From Notospermus geniculatus (taxonomy: Eukaryota > Nemertea > Pilidiophora > Heteronemertea > Lineidae): a DNA stretch of 64,000 bases. Below the pieces are notes generated by a model that was given only the letters and a program-made list of their open reading frames with translations, was not told the DNA's origin and did no database searches. Shown here one piece after another: positions 20,215-32,879 of this stretch. Positions within the stretch are counted from its first letter, which is position 1. Each line of letters starts with the position of its first letter. The DNA lies in assembly GCA_002633025.1 (NCBI GenBank), contig NMRB01001242.1, positions 1 to 64,000 on the forward strand, given 5' to 3'. Position numbers and translations under genes: made by a program.

Positions 20215-21234
20215 ACACTGAATCCAGCTTGTACAACAAAGAAGTCAGATACAGCTGATTGTGCCTCTTGTGTTGTTTGTCTTTTAATTACTGTTGATAT
20301 CTTGCTAAAAGTTAGGTATTAGTTGGCACCAGAGGAGTCACCATAGATAGACTTTGAAAATGGGTACATCAAATTGAAAAATAATTAGCATACGAAAACT
20401 TGTGTGCCACAAGGTATAGTTGGAAAAACGTGGACGGAGATTTTTGATTTTGGACGCTGGAAGCGCGTACTCTGGGGTTCAGCAAAACCCGAGTTGACTT
20501 TTGGCAGTTCGTCTTTGTTTGGGGAGCCAGTGAAGCCGTGAGAACTGGTATGGGATCATTTACACCAGTGGAACCAAAATCTCATTCCTAAGGTTCGAAA
20601 AATGCGAGACTTGTGCCAGAACAGCCACATTTTTGGGTACCGGTGTGGTAGAATCTAATGCCCCCGTTCCCATGATGTCCCACTGTATTGTTTGTCACAG
20701 GATTTAGGGTCTTGGTCTCTCTAGACACTGAATCCAGCTTGTACAACAAAGAAGTCAGATACAGCTGATTGTGCCTCTTGTGTTGTTTGTCTTTTAATTA
20801 CTGTTGATATCTTGCTACAAGTTAGGTATTAGTTGGCACCAGAGGAGTCACCATAGATAGACTTTGAAAATGGGTACATCAAATTGAAAAATAATCAGCA
20901 TACGAAAACTTGTGTGCCACAAGGTATAGTTGGAAAAACGTGGACGGAGATTTTTGATTTTGGACGCTGGCAGCGCGTACTCTGGGGTTCAGCAAAACCC
21001 GAGTTGATTTTTGGCAGTTCGTCTTCGTTTGGGGAGCCAGTGAAGCCGTGAGAACTGGTATGGGATCATTTACACCAGTGGAACCAAAATCTCATTCCTA
21101 AGGTTCGAAAAATGCGAGACTTGTGCCAGAACAGCCACATTTTTGGGTACCGGTGTGGTAGAATCTAATGCCCCCGTTCCCCTGATGTCCCACTGTATTG
21201 TTTGTCACAGGATTTAGGGTCTTGGTCTCTCTAG
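20215..21234. repeat. Tandem duplication of a 510-bp unit (two copies)
   Basis: 20215-20724 and 20725-21234 are head-to-tail copies starting ACACTGAATCCAGCTTGTAC. By eye they differ at about six positions (for example AAAAGTT/ACAAGTT, GGAAGCG/GGCAGCG, CCATGATG/CCCTGATG), near 99% identity, so the event is recent or gene conversion has kept them alike. No recognised gene lies inside. Confidence 0.93.
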
Positions 21235-22479
21235 AGTCCAATTCAATTGTGCCGCTTAAGCCGTAAATGTGTTCTTTGGGAACATCCGATACCGGGGCGG
21301 GGGGGGCATTAGATTCTACGCCTGTAAGGGTCGATCAATTTGTGACTCGCCGGGTCGGCCCTTCTACTGGAGTATCTCGAATCATTATAGTCCTGTGTAT
21401 ATTGTGCCACAGAATCGCAGCTCATGGTCTGATTAATTGCTCCATGTCCAAGAAAGCAAAGTAGCCTGTCTCGAAACCTTCTCTTGAGAGCCCCAGGACC
21501 ACAGTCTTATTTCATTTCCTGATTTATTGCTTCATGTCCAGGATCAGGAAAGAGAAGCAACAGCATATCAATTCACGGCCTACCCGTTTGTTGCGGGTCA
21601 TAAACATGGGGAAATATTTTCTGCCAGCGACATCATTGCTTTTATTGGCCATGTGCAATACAAGAGTTGAACCTTATCAAAGCTGAATATTGTCGTAGAT
21701 AGTGTCTTTATGATGGGTAATAATATAATGACACAAACTGGTAAAAACTCAGTGAGATTGGGTGTGGTGGAGTTTAAACAAGCAAAAATGCAAGACGTTG
21801 TTTTGAGACCCACTGCTGGAGAAAACACCGTTCTTCTTAATTCACAAGACACCGTATGCAAGGCAATCCATAAAAACCAAGGGGAATGTGTTTTTAATGT
21901 TTCTTTTTAAAAGAACGACCAGCTGTACTCTCCACCTTCATTGATTCATTTTTTATCAAAGAAGTCTTAATCAAAGTGGAAGGATAGATATTAATGACAT
22001 TTCTTTGTGGACGGATTTTTTCCCACCATCTCTAGTTATAGAGTCGAGAGTTTCCTTTTCTGATAAGGCGGAATATTGATAAGTTCACCAAAAGCGCCCA
22101 CTCGCCGAAACCTGATCAGAAGGAGAGAGCAGCTTTTTGCGACCCGAACGCTTTTGAAAGAAATATGCCCCAAGTGGTGCGTGCATCGTGGTTATTAACA
22201 GGGATACGGTATGGACAAATGTCTGACATTTAAACGCATCAACTGCTTTCCATTCCTCTCTATGTCATTGATCAACGATATTGAAAGAACACGTACGTTA
22301 ATACATGTACGTCAACCGTCGTTGTAGTCGTACTCAATGTTTTGTCTTTTTAGCGTGATATTTATATACGTGTTGCCGTAGTTAAGCAACTTTTTACATG
22401 AACATGTACACGTTTAATTATTTTCTGTTAATAATTCAATAGAGTATTAAATGTTATAAATAACGGTTTTCCGATTATA
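21235..22479. other. Gene-free stretch
   Basis: Short open frames (for example 21267-21464 and 21710-21910) show no known motif. GGAACGGG/GGCATTAGATTCTA strings near 21300 echo the end of the duplicated unit. No RNA gene was seen. Confidence 0.4.
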
Positions 22480-22516
22480 CAGGGTGGCTAAAAACGTACA
22501 AGCCTATTAACAAATC

Positions 22517-22901
22517 TTAAAGGGACTAGGAAAATTTTTTCAAGCTTCGGTTATTACAAAATGCTAGTCTTTCATGATAAATTCCCACCGTCAATTCACT
22601 TTTTCAATTAACTGTTAATTACTGGCACCCAGACAAATCAGTTATCACCACACCATGGAGCATTCACCACGTCACTGGGAACCTAATCAACATAATAGAG
22701 TACAGGCTCGCTCCATACAAAACATACAGCGAGAGGTTCCCAGTGACGTGGTGAATTCTCCATGGTGTGGTGATGACTGATTTGTCTGCGTGCCAGTAAT
22801 TAACACTTAATTGAAAAAGTGAATTGACGGTGGGAATTTATCATGAAAGACTAGCATTTTGTAATAACCGAAGCTTGAAAAAATTTTCCTAGTCCCTTTA
22901 A
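22517..22901. mobile_element. TTAA foldback MITE, AGGGACTAGGAAAATTTT family
   Basis: TTAAAGGGACTAGGAAAATT is matched by the complement ending CCTAGTCCCTTTAA. The arms run about 170 bp (through TCATGATAAATTCCCACCGT and CCACCATGGAG-type stretches) around AACATAATAGAGTACAGGC. It is 385 bp including both TTAA copies. It sits inside the TA-flanked element beginning at 22480 and ends one base before the assembly gap. Confidence 0.88.
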
Positions 22902-22902
22902 G

Positions 22903-22977
22903 NNNNNNNNNNNNNNNNNNNNNNNNNNNNNNNNNNNNNNNNNNNNNNNNNNNNNNNNNNNNNNNNNNNNNNNNNNN
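22903..22977. other. Assembly gap (75 N)
   Basis: A run of 75 N. It directly follows the right end of a foldback MITE and precedes a G homopolymer, so the true sequence and distance here are unknown. Confidence 0.98.
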
Positions 22978-23128
<151 letters not shown>

Positions 23129-23389
23129 GCTGCCCCTGTCCCCTGTTCCTATGGCAATGTGTAAGGCGAAGTTGAGGCCCTTGGTCATCTGAACTCGGGG
23201 TCCTCCCGTAGGTGGTAGGTGACTCTTACCTTGATTCGGTCCAGTACTTTTAATTCCGGCACCATTTTTGTGAAGCAATGTATCTTATTTTTCTCCTAGA
23301 AATATTCCCTATTCACTCATACCAGTATTTTGGGACTCAGTTTGGTGGAAGTATGCTTGTGCGTTTTTGGGCCACCTTGTACAAATGAC

Positions 23390-24480
23390 ATAGGAATTAA
23401 ATAAAACAATGATAATGGTGAAACCGTTCCTGAAGTTACAATTCATACAATTCTTTCATTCTTGGTATATGGATGTATAAAAATTCACATAAAATGTTGG
23501 GTGGGATGTCTTTATTTCGATGAAGATAGATGTTACTGTATCGTTACTCAGTAGGCCTATTTATCTTTATCAGATTGAATGCAGTTTGAAAACGACAGTG
23601 GAAGGAAGATAATGAACAACATTTTGCGTATAGTCTCGCCTTCCTACTGAGAGAGTTGAACAATTGATTTGTGACTAAAGGTTCGTGATTAATGATTAGG
23701 AGTAATGGAAGTTGTGACCGGACTATAATTCACGGGGCGCGCGCTGTATCCAGTTTTCATTCAAGAATCTCAAGTTAAACTGCAGAGGGTTGCACAGAAA
23801 TTATGGACGTGCCAAAAGCGGCCATAAAGACTTGTCGTGGAGGCACCATATTATCAGATCAAAGTTTCAGATGAAGAGAATAGATCAAACATCTTAATTC
23901 GATTTTACATCGATTGAATTACCCAGTGTACTACCCACGACGTACCGAGCGTTGTTGTCTATTTTGATGCGCAACGTGCCTTGATAACACCATAAACTGA
24001 TAAAAGATACAAGATACCTTTTATCAGTTGATGATGATACCTTCCATATGTGTGAAAATGACATTATATTGATGTCTCTTTCTCTTACTACAGACAATAG
24101 ATACAGAAATTTAAGATATGCGATTGATTTTTTTGTTTTGAAGACTTGACATCACTCGATGCCATATGGAAGTTGAGTAGGCCATGTCCTTTTGTTTTCT
24201 ATATGGTGCACTAATTGGCAATTACCTAAATCAATCATGAAGTCACGTATATGAAATCAATGTTGGTAATATTTCAGAAGAAACATCAAAGGTGACAGAA
24301 CAAAAATATCACTATAAATGCTTTAGTGTTGTATTATCATAGAGAGGAAATACGAAGGTTGTTTCAACGTCACGCTTTTCTCTTTATTGTTTCCATTAGT
24401 GACCTTGTTAGATGTATCGTTTATCTGCTCGACTTTTTGAAGGACTTCCCCTGCCCTACTCCACTCCTTAAGGTACATGT
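23390..24480. other. Gene-free stretch
   Basis: AT-rich sequence with short open frames only (for example minus 23894-24097). A small hairpin, TATCTTTTATCAG with its complement, lies near 23996-24031. No gene or element was recognised. Confidence 0.4.
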
Positions 24481-24481
24481 A

Positions 24482-24708
24482 GTAATCCACTGCTGATTTT
24501 CTGCGTTGCGACTCTCTTTGCAACCTGCTACCTGCGATTGAATACCACCGCAAGGTACCGATACCGGTCGCCGACTGATATTGATCACATCTTTCCTATT
24601 GGTGAAAATCACGTCTAGCTAGTCCACTACGGCGATCGAGTGCCCAGTTGCATACATGTAGCAAGTCGCAAAGCAAAATCAGGTAGAAAATCACAGGTGG
24701 ATTCCCCG
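24482..24708. mobile_element. Foldback element, AATCCACTG ends, copy 1
   Basis: AATCCACTGCTGATTTTCTG at the left and TAGAAAATCACAGGTGGATT at the right pair, as do TTGCAACCTGCTACCTGCGA and the TTGCATACATGTAGCAAGTC side. An inverted second copy lies at 63697-63931. It contains GGTACCGATACCGGTCGCCG in the centre. There is no ORF of note. Confidence 0.75.
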
Positions 24709-25006
24709 CTTCAGGAATATCCACGTCGAGAACCCAGTAGAGAATGTCACCTTGAACAAGTTATTGTCCACCCTTTGAAGACATACCTCCTCCACGATGA
24801 GTACGTTTGTCTTTCATGGGGCTCAGCTGGTATCACATGAGACTTGAGATTCACGCTGCATGTTTGCCAATGTCACGCACGTTTTCAATATAACATCAAA
24901 CGGAGTTTCTTCCCCTTGAGATGGCAAATCCGGCGGACGATTCGATAGGTTCAGTGAATAACAAGTGGTTTAAATGAAACAGTGTCCGTTCAGGTACATT
25001 GTATAC

Positions 25007-25041
25007 ACCCTAGCCAACTAGTATTACTAGTTGGCTAGGGT
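25007..25041. repeat. 35-bp perfect palindrome
   Basis: ACCCTAGCCAACTAGT and its exact complement are separated by ATT. It is adjacent to the larger foldback beginning at 25064. Confidence 0.85.
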
Positions 25042-25063
25042 AGGATTCCGGAAATTACCTTCA

Positions 25064-25424
25064 CTCTAAATCTTTGACCGTTACACTTAATAAACAAATC
25101 TACGCGTTTTTGAAAAAAATACACGCGAACTTTGTGTACATTGTGGCATGTGTTACGATTATAAACACGTAAACGGCACAAAAGCACATAAATTAAAAAC
25201 ATATCGAACGCACTGATGATACATTTTAAAACGTGCGGCGTGTTTTATTTGTATGTTTTTTAGATTATGTCTGTTTTAAAAACAAAATGCTTGTGACATG
25301 TTTTGGGTGGCGTTTACGTATTTTTAATCGTAACACATGCCACAATGTACACAAAATTCGCGTGTATTTTTTTCAAAAACGCGTAGATGTGTTTATTAAG
25401 TGTAACGGTCAAAGATTTAGAGTG
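25064..25424. mobile_element. Foldback element with long arms, ACTCTAAATCTTTGACCG ends
   Basis: Arms of about 108 bp (25065-25172 and 25312-25422) pair with few differences, for example TTGACCGTTACACTTAATAA and CATTGTGGCATGTGTTACGA. The centre of about 140 bp is AT-rich. The plus-strand open frame 25233-25451 runs along the right arm and is not a gene. Confidence 0.88.
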
Positions 25425-25754
25425 TTGGAACTCATTAGCCTTGCAAATTAGTTTTGGCTGTAATTTTCACATGCATGGAGGGACGACTTCGATAGTCGCC
25501 GTGTAGTTGATTTCTTTGTTCCGAGCATCAGGCGACCGAAGGCTTTGCTGTTAATAATGTGTTCATTAGAGGGCACTGGGTGGTGAAGGAAACAACATTC
25601 CCGAAAAAAAGCGTCCTCCTATTCTGGTATTAGCTTGAGGTGAAATAGAAACTTGTCATGACCGTAGATTAAAACAGAAATTAATCAAAAGAGAAGAACA
25701 GCACAAAAATTGACACACAATATATGATAAATAAAAAGGCAATTTCCAGAGTGT

Positions 25755-25800
25755 ATGCGAATTTTCGACCCCAACCGGGGTCTTCCTCAGGCTGGTACTT
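25755..25800 (-). repeat. GACCCC-hairpin dispersed repeat, copy 2
   Basis: The minus strand reads CCTGAGGAAGACCCCGGTTG, then GGGTCGAAAATTCGC. It is the second of three copies in the window and has the closest approach to CTGANGA before the stem. Class tentative, see 19567. Confidence 0.6.
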
Positions 25801-26985
25801 TACAATCCGAAACTCTAGAACAGACTGAGCTGAAACCCAAATGTAGATATGAAGTATCCCATCCAAACAGGACGTGACAGCAATTAAGGAAAGAAAAGAG
25901 TACAAGCCCCAAAAGGTGGTTGCTCAACTTAACAAAATGTAATTAGTGAATGTAAGGCTTGACTAGGCTGAAGGGAAGGGGTATAATATAGCTTGGAGGA
26001 ATTAAACTAACAGTATAATTACACTAACAGTACAATACCCCCAAGACTATAGTAAGAGTAATTTATATTAAACAAATGTATGAGGAAGTGATAACAAATT
26101 AGGCCTAGAAAAAGAAATGAAGAGCAAGATATTAATCAAGGAGGGGAAATCCTTTAAAGCCTCACAGTATTGAATTTTTCGGTATTTTCAAAGTGTTAGG
26201 AGACTGTAGGTAGAGGGCTCATAGCCTCGTGAAGGTCCCCAAAATGCTTGCATCATACGTACTTCAAAAAATCAATGCTTAGTTTTCATCACGGCATCGA
26301 AAAAACAGCAGGCAGCTCTAATGTATCCACATAGAACATAATACATTTTACACTACACTAACGTAGGAGGACGTAAGCACTTTCTGAATTCAGTACACTG
26401 CGGCTTTAATGCAAGGTGTTATCGGAAAAAAACAAATTGCAAAGAGTTGTTTTCCAATGTTAAAATCTTCCGAAAGCGACTTCTGCTGTACAAACACTCT
26501 CTGCTCTCTTCGGGGCAATTTCTATCGATCCCACTCCGGTGCTTCAACGCGTGTCTGAACATTACAGGGTTACACCACCAGCTACACCACCACCATGTCT
26601 GAGGACTTCTCCGAATGTTTGATTCCGTGCCTGATCAATATGCCTCCCGTGTCTGTTCTTCTCCATGAAACATCCTCCTTTGTCGGTTAAGAAACCGGAG
26701 TATCGTGTCAATCTTGAGGCGACCACGGTATCGACCAAACCATTGAATCTCAGCGGTGATGCATTAGCCAATTAATTATCTGTTGCAGTTGATTTCATAC
26801 GGTGTATACACAGGGCTGTGGTGTTTTTCTGTTAATTACCTGCGATCAATCCGTGACCATCGTTCATTAGGAGAGAAAGCGTCTGATGACATTTTGAAAT
26901 GTCTGTCTGGGGCAGAAAAGGGCAGTGCATTTAATGATAATTGTAATTGATGAAGAGCTTTCTTCCAGCATGATCATCAGCTTTT
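25801..26985. other. Gene-free stretch
   Basis: AT-rich unique sequence with no recognised gene. A 69-codon open frame on the minus strand near 26562-26771 has no motif. Confidence 0.4.
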
Positions 26986-26989
26986 TGGT

Positions 26990-27115
26990 CCGGGGAACAC
27001 CTGTTTTTGCTGTTTTCCGCCATTTTCGGTCAAAATCTGCATGAAAAACATGTTTTTCGGCGACGGGGGGGGGGGGGGCGTTTGCCCTCTCCTCCCCTGA
27101 GCTACAGCCCTGATG
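26990..27115. repeat. G-rich dispersed repeat, second copy
   Basis: It contains CGCCATTTTCGGTCAAAATC, CATGAAAAACATGTTTTTC, a run of about 15 G and GCCCTCTCCTCCCCTGAGCT. It parallels 3498-3712 in order but is shorter. Confidence 0.55.
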
Positions 27116-27177
27116 TTCAAAAGCCTTTAAAAAACTTCCTAACATAATTGACACTATTTTATGGAGGATTTTTTTGA

Positions 27178-27400
27178 GGCTTTGCAAATACAGCCGCCAT
27201 CTTGAAATCAGATTCCGTCGAATTCAGGGGAGAACCGTTAGTCCGATCATATTGATTTTTTTGTATGTATGTTGGGGTGACTTGAGGAAGATTTCTTTCG
27301 AAAATGGTCACATTTCGATTTACAATATGGCCGCCAGAGCCGCCATCTTGAAATCTGATTTCGTCGATTTCAAGGAACATCGTTCGTTTCATCAATTTGA
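27178..27400. repeat. Two tandem units with GCCGCCATCTTGAAATC
   Basis: GCCGCCATCTTGAAATC, GATTCCGTCG or GATTTCGTCG, and the following text repeat with a spacing of 146 bp (27193 and 27339). Spacing and wording resemble the inner unit of the AGCTCACCT elements, so this may be a fragment of that family. Confidence 0.6.
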
Positions 27401-27654
27401 TTAAATTCCGTCTACATGTTGAGGGAAAACCAACCCAACATACGTGTGGGGGCATGCCACGCTCTGCGTTGTTCTTGTTTAGTATTGTGTGTTTTTAATG
27501 GTGCACCCAACACACCCAACACAGTCGGTGTCTCCTCATACCACGACCTGACCAAACATATGTTGAGGCTCTTCGTCATCTTCCACATCTATTTGATGCA
27601 GTAAGAAATTTGGTGACTTTCACCGCACGCATCATGTTCAAGGACGTTTCTGGC

Positions 27655-28126
27655 ACAATGTGAACGACATCATCATTTCCGGAAATACAACCGCCGCACA
27701 ACACCGCACCGCGCTAGTGTCAAATGTGACACCGCTTGGCGAATATTTCACCGCGTCGCACCGCGCCGCCTTTACACTGCCCTAAAGCCTTGTTCACACT
27801 GTCGGCGAGGTGCGATGTGGTGCGATGCGTTAAAAAAATGGCCAAGCGGTGTCAGTTTTGACATAACGCGGCGCGGCGCGACGTGGTTGCGTGAGGTGGC
27901 CATGATTAATTACTGAAATGATATCATTCAAATCCTCACGCGACAGGCGATTCGACGCGGAAAAATACTGCAGGAGCGATCCGGGGCGGTGGAAATCGCT
28001 CGTCGCGTCCTATCGCTTCTTACCGCATCGCAAGTGTGAACACCTACATGTATAGGCTTAACAATTTGAGCGATCAGGCGCGAAAAATTTCGCATCGCAC
28101 CGCCCCGCCATCGTGTGAACAAGGCT
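27655..28126. mobile_element. Foldback element, AGCCTTGTTCACAC ends, CGCACCGC-rich
   Basis: AGCCTTGTTCACAC (27786) and GTGTGAACAAGGCT (ending 28126) are exact complements, with inner GCGAGGTGCGATG against CATCGCACCGCCCCGCC. Just upstream (27655-27785) lies related CACCGCACCGCG-rich text with TAGTGTCAAATGTGACACC, probably a broken second copy. The outer TTCACAC is shared with the element at 14735. Confidence 0.75.
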
Positions 28127-29051
28127 ACCAACTGAGGATCCCGCCTAGTCGCCAAGGTCAAAAACGTAAAAACGTCCCGTCCGTGTCATGGTAATTCCGA
28201 ATGACGTAAAGGTTGAGATCAACCAGTTGACGCGTGCGCACTGCACTCAGGTAGCCTACGCGTGCCAGCTTGGCTCTACCTGTTTATACCACGCAGAATT
28301 GTACCGAATCGTGCTCGACCTGGACCGAGCCTCGGCATGGTTCCACTGATTTGGTACCGGGACAAGCATGCTCGACCTGTTAACATTTGGAAAAATTGTA
28401 CCGAACTGTGCTCGGTCCGGACCGAGCAGGGTGAAAATTCCGTAGTGCAAATGGGGCTATGGTTAACACCATCTCTGTCTCTTCAAATGAAAAATTCTGT
28501 GCGATAAACCGTATTAGAAAGTTATATGTTGCCCCAGTTCCAATGAATTATTCAATCCTTCAGTCATCTGTTTTCCGATCAGATCCCATTGGAAACACGT
28601 TGTTTCTCTCACTAAAAGCTTGAACGAGTAGCAGCATTTCAGGAAATGACAGACGTTTGTCATGGACGGTAGTTGATCCTATTCGATTACAAATGCTAGA
28701 GGCTGCAGCAGTGGCAATACTCTTGCAGTCAGTTTTGGGGTTACACCTTGCCACGTGTGCATGTTCGTATACGCATCACTCTTTTTTGTCTCCTGAGAAT
28801 TTATTTAATACGGCCATTAACGCATGGCCATGCACCATGAACTGGTCCAATTTTCGTTAAAATGGTCAAAATTACTTTTTCAATTTTTTATATTCCGTGC
28901 AGCTGTAGGCCTACTCACTGCCCATATTAACAAAGAAAAACAAATGGCCCAGCAAATTATTCTGCATAAAAATTGTGCTTTTTGTGCCTTCTACAGGCAA
29001 ATCCATTGGAATTCAGTACACGTCCTGGTCATTTTCTCAAAGCGCACTAAT
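28127..29051. other. Gene-free stretch with GGACCGAGC motifs
   Basis: Between about 28290 and 28430, GTGCTCGACCTGGACCGAGC and TGTGCTCGGTCCGGACCGAG recur around a 120-bp interval, indicating an old imperfect repeat. The open frames at 28560-28860 lack recognised motifs. Confidence 0.45.
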
Positions 29052-29183
29052 ATAGAGTTTTCGCAAAGCCCCCGAAACGGCAACGCGAACGTCTATCCTA
29101 TTTTTCGGTGCTCTCTTCGTGGCATCGAACAATGGATTTGACGTTCGCGTTGGCGTTTCGGGAGGTTTGCCAAAACTCCCTAT
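29052..29183. mobile_element. Foldback MITE, GGGAGTTTTCGC family, core type 2 (second copy)
   Basis: ATAGAGTTTTCGCAAAGCCC to the complement ending AACTCCCTAT. It matches 9205-9346 along its length, with about a dozen differences, including GGTGCTCTCTTCGTGGCATC in the centre. The two copies show that this core is an amplified family. Confidence 0.9.
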
Positions 29184-30851
29184 TTGTGCTGAAAGTCCTA
29201 CGTGTAGCATGTGCAAACCAGGCGACAATTGATCAGTTGTCCCCTGGTTTACTTGATCGGGGTGAATACTTGGTGTAAGGTTTTCCAGGTTGGTGAAGGT
29301 TTTCCAAAGCAAAAAAAAAATTAATATTGATGTCATGCATGTCAAACTTTCCGATGCAAGACCGAAATGATTCATCGGTATTTTACACAGGCAAACCAAG
29401 GCATGTACATCTAGTATTTAGAGTCTCTACATGTATAGAGAAGATAGTGTACCATCTTCTGCGGTAACTTCGGCCATACAGCTATGACCAGTTACGGAGA
29501 TACAGCATTTTACATGTAGTGTGGCATATCAAGGGTATTGGTTGGTAAACAGAGAAACCAAGAAATGAAGAAATCGAGAACTCCCAAGATCGATTAGTTG
29601 GGCCTATGCCTTTCTGCATCTATTCAGTATGGGCAGTTATTGCCGCAAATAAAGACAAGCATAGTAGGTCATCGTGCAGAACATCACCTGCATCAAAGAA
29701 ACCTGGATTGATGATATGTTTTGTATCAGCACAGATAGCATATGCCCCCCCCCCCGACATTCCGGANCCCCCCCCCCCCCCGACATTCCGGACCACAAAC
29801 GAGACAATTGTGTCTAAGTTCTGAAGGACCTTGGAGCTGTGAGCCTTGTGGCGTAGGTCAGGGTCCTGGCTTTCGATCCTTCACTCATTTGTGGTCAACA
29901 ATGGTAGTCCAAGTCAAAACTTTGAGAATCATAACCATAAATTACACAGTCACACAACCATTTGCTCCAAAGTTGTTCAGAATTAAACCCACAACCCACG
30001 CACTACACCATACTGACAATAATAAGAGTATAAGAATCGAACTATGACACAACTAAACCAGCAACCAAGAGGTGTAGTGAGCTTGATATTCAGCGTCAAT
30101 CATGAAATGAAGGATAGCCTCGAACTAGACCTACAGCTCCTAAGTCCTTGGGAATTTACTATGGGTCCCTTTTGAAAAGTTGTAGGGATTGGTCTTGTCT
30201 CTCTATTGCAATCCCCGGAGGAGGTACTAGTATATCGTTAATTTTCAGCCCTTTTGAGCAATGATCCTAATGCATGGCTGTTTACCGGAAGTGTCCAAGA
30301 CGTCAAAGTTGCCATGCAAAAAGAAAATTCATGGAAATGACGAAATGCACCCGGGTTATTCATGCACTTCATGACGTCATCAGTTTTGTGGTCACGTGCA
30401 TCTTGGCAAGACGCACGTGACAATCTTGGAGAAAATTTTCAGATATTGGACGATATTTTATAAATCTTGGAGGAAATTTTTACAATTCTTGGACATTTAA
30501 TTCTTGGACTGTACTTCTTCAAATCTTGAACGAAATACCAGTCTTGAATAAATTCCACTTTGGCATTCCATAGATGATGGTTAAATTAATCGATCATGGG
30601 AGTTCTCGATTTCTTCATTTCTCTGTTTACCAATACCCCACATCAAACCTCTCCTTTCGTTCAAACATTAGCTGGGGTCACTGTACAGATAGAACCCCTT
30701 ACCCAAACGTTCCTTCTTTTTCTCTACTAATAGAACTTAGTAAAGTGCGCATTTTAATCAAAATCAAAGCACTGCTAATATGGAATATGCAATGTACAAA
30801 ATAGATCGTTGCTCCGAGCCGGATCCACCCTCCAAAATCCAAGACACTAAT
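29184..30851. other. Gene-free stretch with a C-rich duplication
   Basis: No gene recognised. At about 29744-29793 a C run followed by CGACATTCCGGA is present twice, with an ambiguous base between, probably a replication or assembly slip. GTGGTCACGTGCATCTTGGC and CACGTGACAATCTTGG near 30390-30430 begin a run of TCTTGGA-type repeats to about 30500. Confidence 0.4.
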
Positions 30852-30997
30852 GGCCCTATGCACCAAACGAAGATTATCTTTAACTCAGGTTGAGCCACAA
30901 CGTTTCCATTGTCACATCATGCCCTGGCAAACCTGAACAATTGAAAAGTTGTGGCTCAACCTGAGCTCAAGATAATCTTCCTTTGGTGCATACGGCC
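30852..30997. mobile_element. Foldback MITE, GGCC(G)TATGCACC family
   Basis: GGCCCTATGCACCAAACGAA, GATTATCTT and AACTCAGGTTGAGCCACAAC pair with their complements, ending GGTGCATACGGCC. The spacer is about 45 bp. The termini resemble those at 53759 (GGGCCGTATGCAC), but the inner arms differ. Confidence 0.87.
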
Positions 30998-31559
30998 TTA
31001 AGTGCACTTTATATAGTGCTATATCGCTGCACTCAAAGAAGCTATTACCACTTAGTTTACAGATGCAGAATATGAAGAAAATATGCTAAACAATGATACC
31101 CAATAACCTAACAAAAGTCTTCGGTAAAGTAGTCAAATGTTGAAGAGAAAAACATGTCTTTTCCAATTCTGTGTAACAGATCCACCCTTTTTGACCAGTT
31201 CATGACCGCATAGTTCGCTTGTTTATCTGATAAAAATATCCTGTAGACCTATCAACTAATCCATGGCTTGTTGTATAGCTCCAAGGAAATCTCGCACTCA
31301 TAAACCACCGAGCTGTCACCAGCACGGCTCCTGCGGATTCAGCTTGGCAGGACCAATTCGCCCAGTGGATGACGGTTCGTTCACACTACAAGCGTAGCGT
31401 AGCCGAGCGGAGCGGACACGTGTTCAGATGTGCACTGCTCCAAGCCGCGCGTACCACGAGTGAATCAGTCAGTGGCAATGGAGGACTTCGTGAGATCTGC
31501 CATCTCCCGCAAAAATGTATCCCGGAAATCTCGGTTTTGGAAATTGGGGTGTGGCTTTT
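30998..31559. other. Gene-free stretch with a MITE-like end
   Basis: TTCGTTCACACTACAAGCGT followed by AGCCGAGCGGAGCGG at about 31377-31415 looks like one end of a TTCACACTA-type MITE without a partner. The open frame 31369-31623 crosses it and is not credible as a gene. Confidence 0.45.
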
Positions 31560-32873
31560 TAGCTCACATGTGAGCTACATGTATAGTCGTCACGCGGTGT
31601 CCGTCGTCGTCGGCGTCCGTTAGCAGGGCACGTTTCGTAACCGCTGGGCCTATTGGCACCAATCTTGGTACGTATGTGTCACTAGGTGACATGACCTCAG
31701 ACACCAAGTTTCGGCCCGATCTGATTCCTGGCTTGGCCACCAGGGGGGATAAACCGAAAGCCTTTAAAGTGCAGTTTCCCCTTAACCGTTGATCGGATCG
31801 TCACCAAATTTTAATCGTATGTACATCTTATGAGGATACACGACATATCCCCGGGTTTTTGATTTGACGTAATTTTCAAGGTTACACAGGTCAAAGTTCG
31901 AAATTTCATCATCGGGCTGCACGTTGTCCTGGATTGTTCAAATTAAGTGTGATGATGTATCTAGGTACCCTCTATGTCTGTAGTGAATTTCGGTCCGATC
32001 GGACTTCAAATATGGCCACCAGGTGGCTATCTTGGAAATCGGGTGTTGGCCCATAGCTCGTTAACTACTGGAGCTAGAATGTTCTGAACTTGAACAAGTA
32101 TGTATCTTTGTAGCCTTCATGTGTACAGCAAATTTCAGCGTGATCGGAATTCACAGACCGCTGCGAGGTAGCCATTTTGGAAAATGAAACTTTGACCTGT
32201 GTTACCGATAAATGTTGTTCAACTTGAAAACCCGCGTAATATATCATGTATCTGCATTAGATGTACCTATGATACAAATTTGGCGATGATCCGTCGAATA
32301 ATAAGTTAGTTATTGCACTTTTTGTCCATTTCAATTCAAATTCCGTGGAGCCATCTAGTGACTATTCAATGAACTACAGACACACAGAGACAGAGGTGGG
32401 GTCAGTCAGTACAGTGACCATGGTAACAGTTAGACCTAGGCCTACAGTCAGTTCAGGCAGTGTTCACTGGTTGTGTGACTGCCATTAGGCCAAAGCTATG
32501 CTGATGGTGTGGAGTGGTGTGTCAGGGGGATCTGATGATGTTGCCTTTGTTTGGACATGACAAACTTGCTTGTGCAGGTAGGCCTTGGTATTTTGACACA
32601 TTCTTGGCCTAGGCCTAGGCCTTGGTCATACAACCATGATCAGTCAAAGACTTTGATTTCTTTAATGATGGGCCCAATCTACCTAGGCCTAGCCCCTTCC
32701 CCAATATTTTGATGGCAATGCAATTCAAATGCCTAGGCCTAGTACTAGTAGGCCAAGGGCCTAGGCCTACCCTGCCCTGTTAGGCCTAGCTATACAAAAT
32801 AGGCCTAGGCCTACACTTGAACACGCAGTTGTCATCTGTTCTTCTGGGACATTCACCCACAGGTGAGCACATG
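31560..32873 (+). mobile_element. AGCTCACCT element, copy 2
   Basis: It opens AGCTCACATGTGAGCT and continues TCACGCGGTGTCCGTCGTCG and GTTAGCAGGGCACGTTTCGT, as copy 1 does. It closes CACAGGTGAGCACATGGTCA. Inner units with GGCCACCAGGTGGCTATCTT and GGTAGCCATTTTGGAAAATG are 146 bp apart. The last 450 bp hold many TAGGCC strings (about 32594-32815) not found in copy 1. No ORF of transposase type is present. Confidence 0.7.
32594..32815. repeat. TAGGCCTAGGCC-rich cluster
   Basis: CTAGGCCTAGGCC and TAGGCCTA recur about ten times, as simple short palindromic words rather than in register. Such strings are scattered over the whole window and contribute to the marine-deuterostome impression. Confidence 0.7.
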
Positions 32874-32879
32874 GTCACC

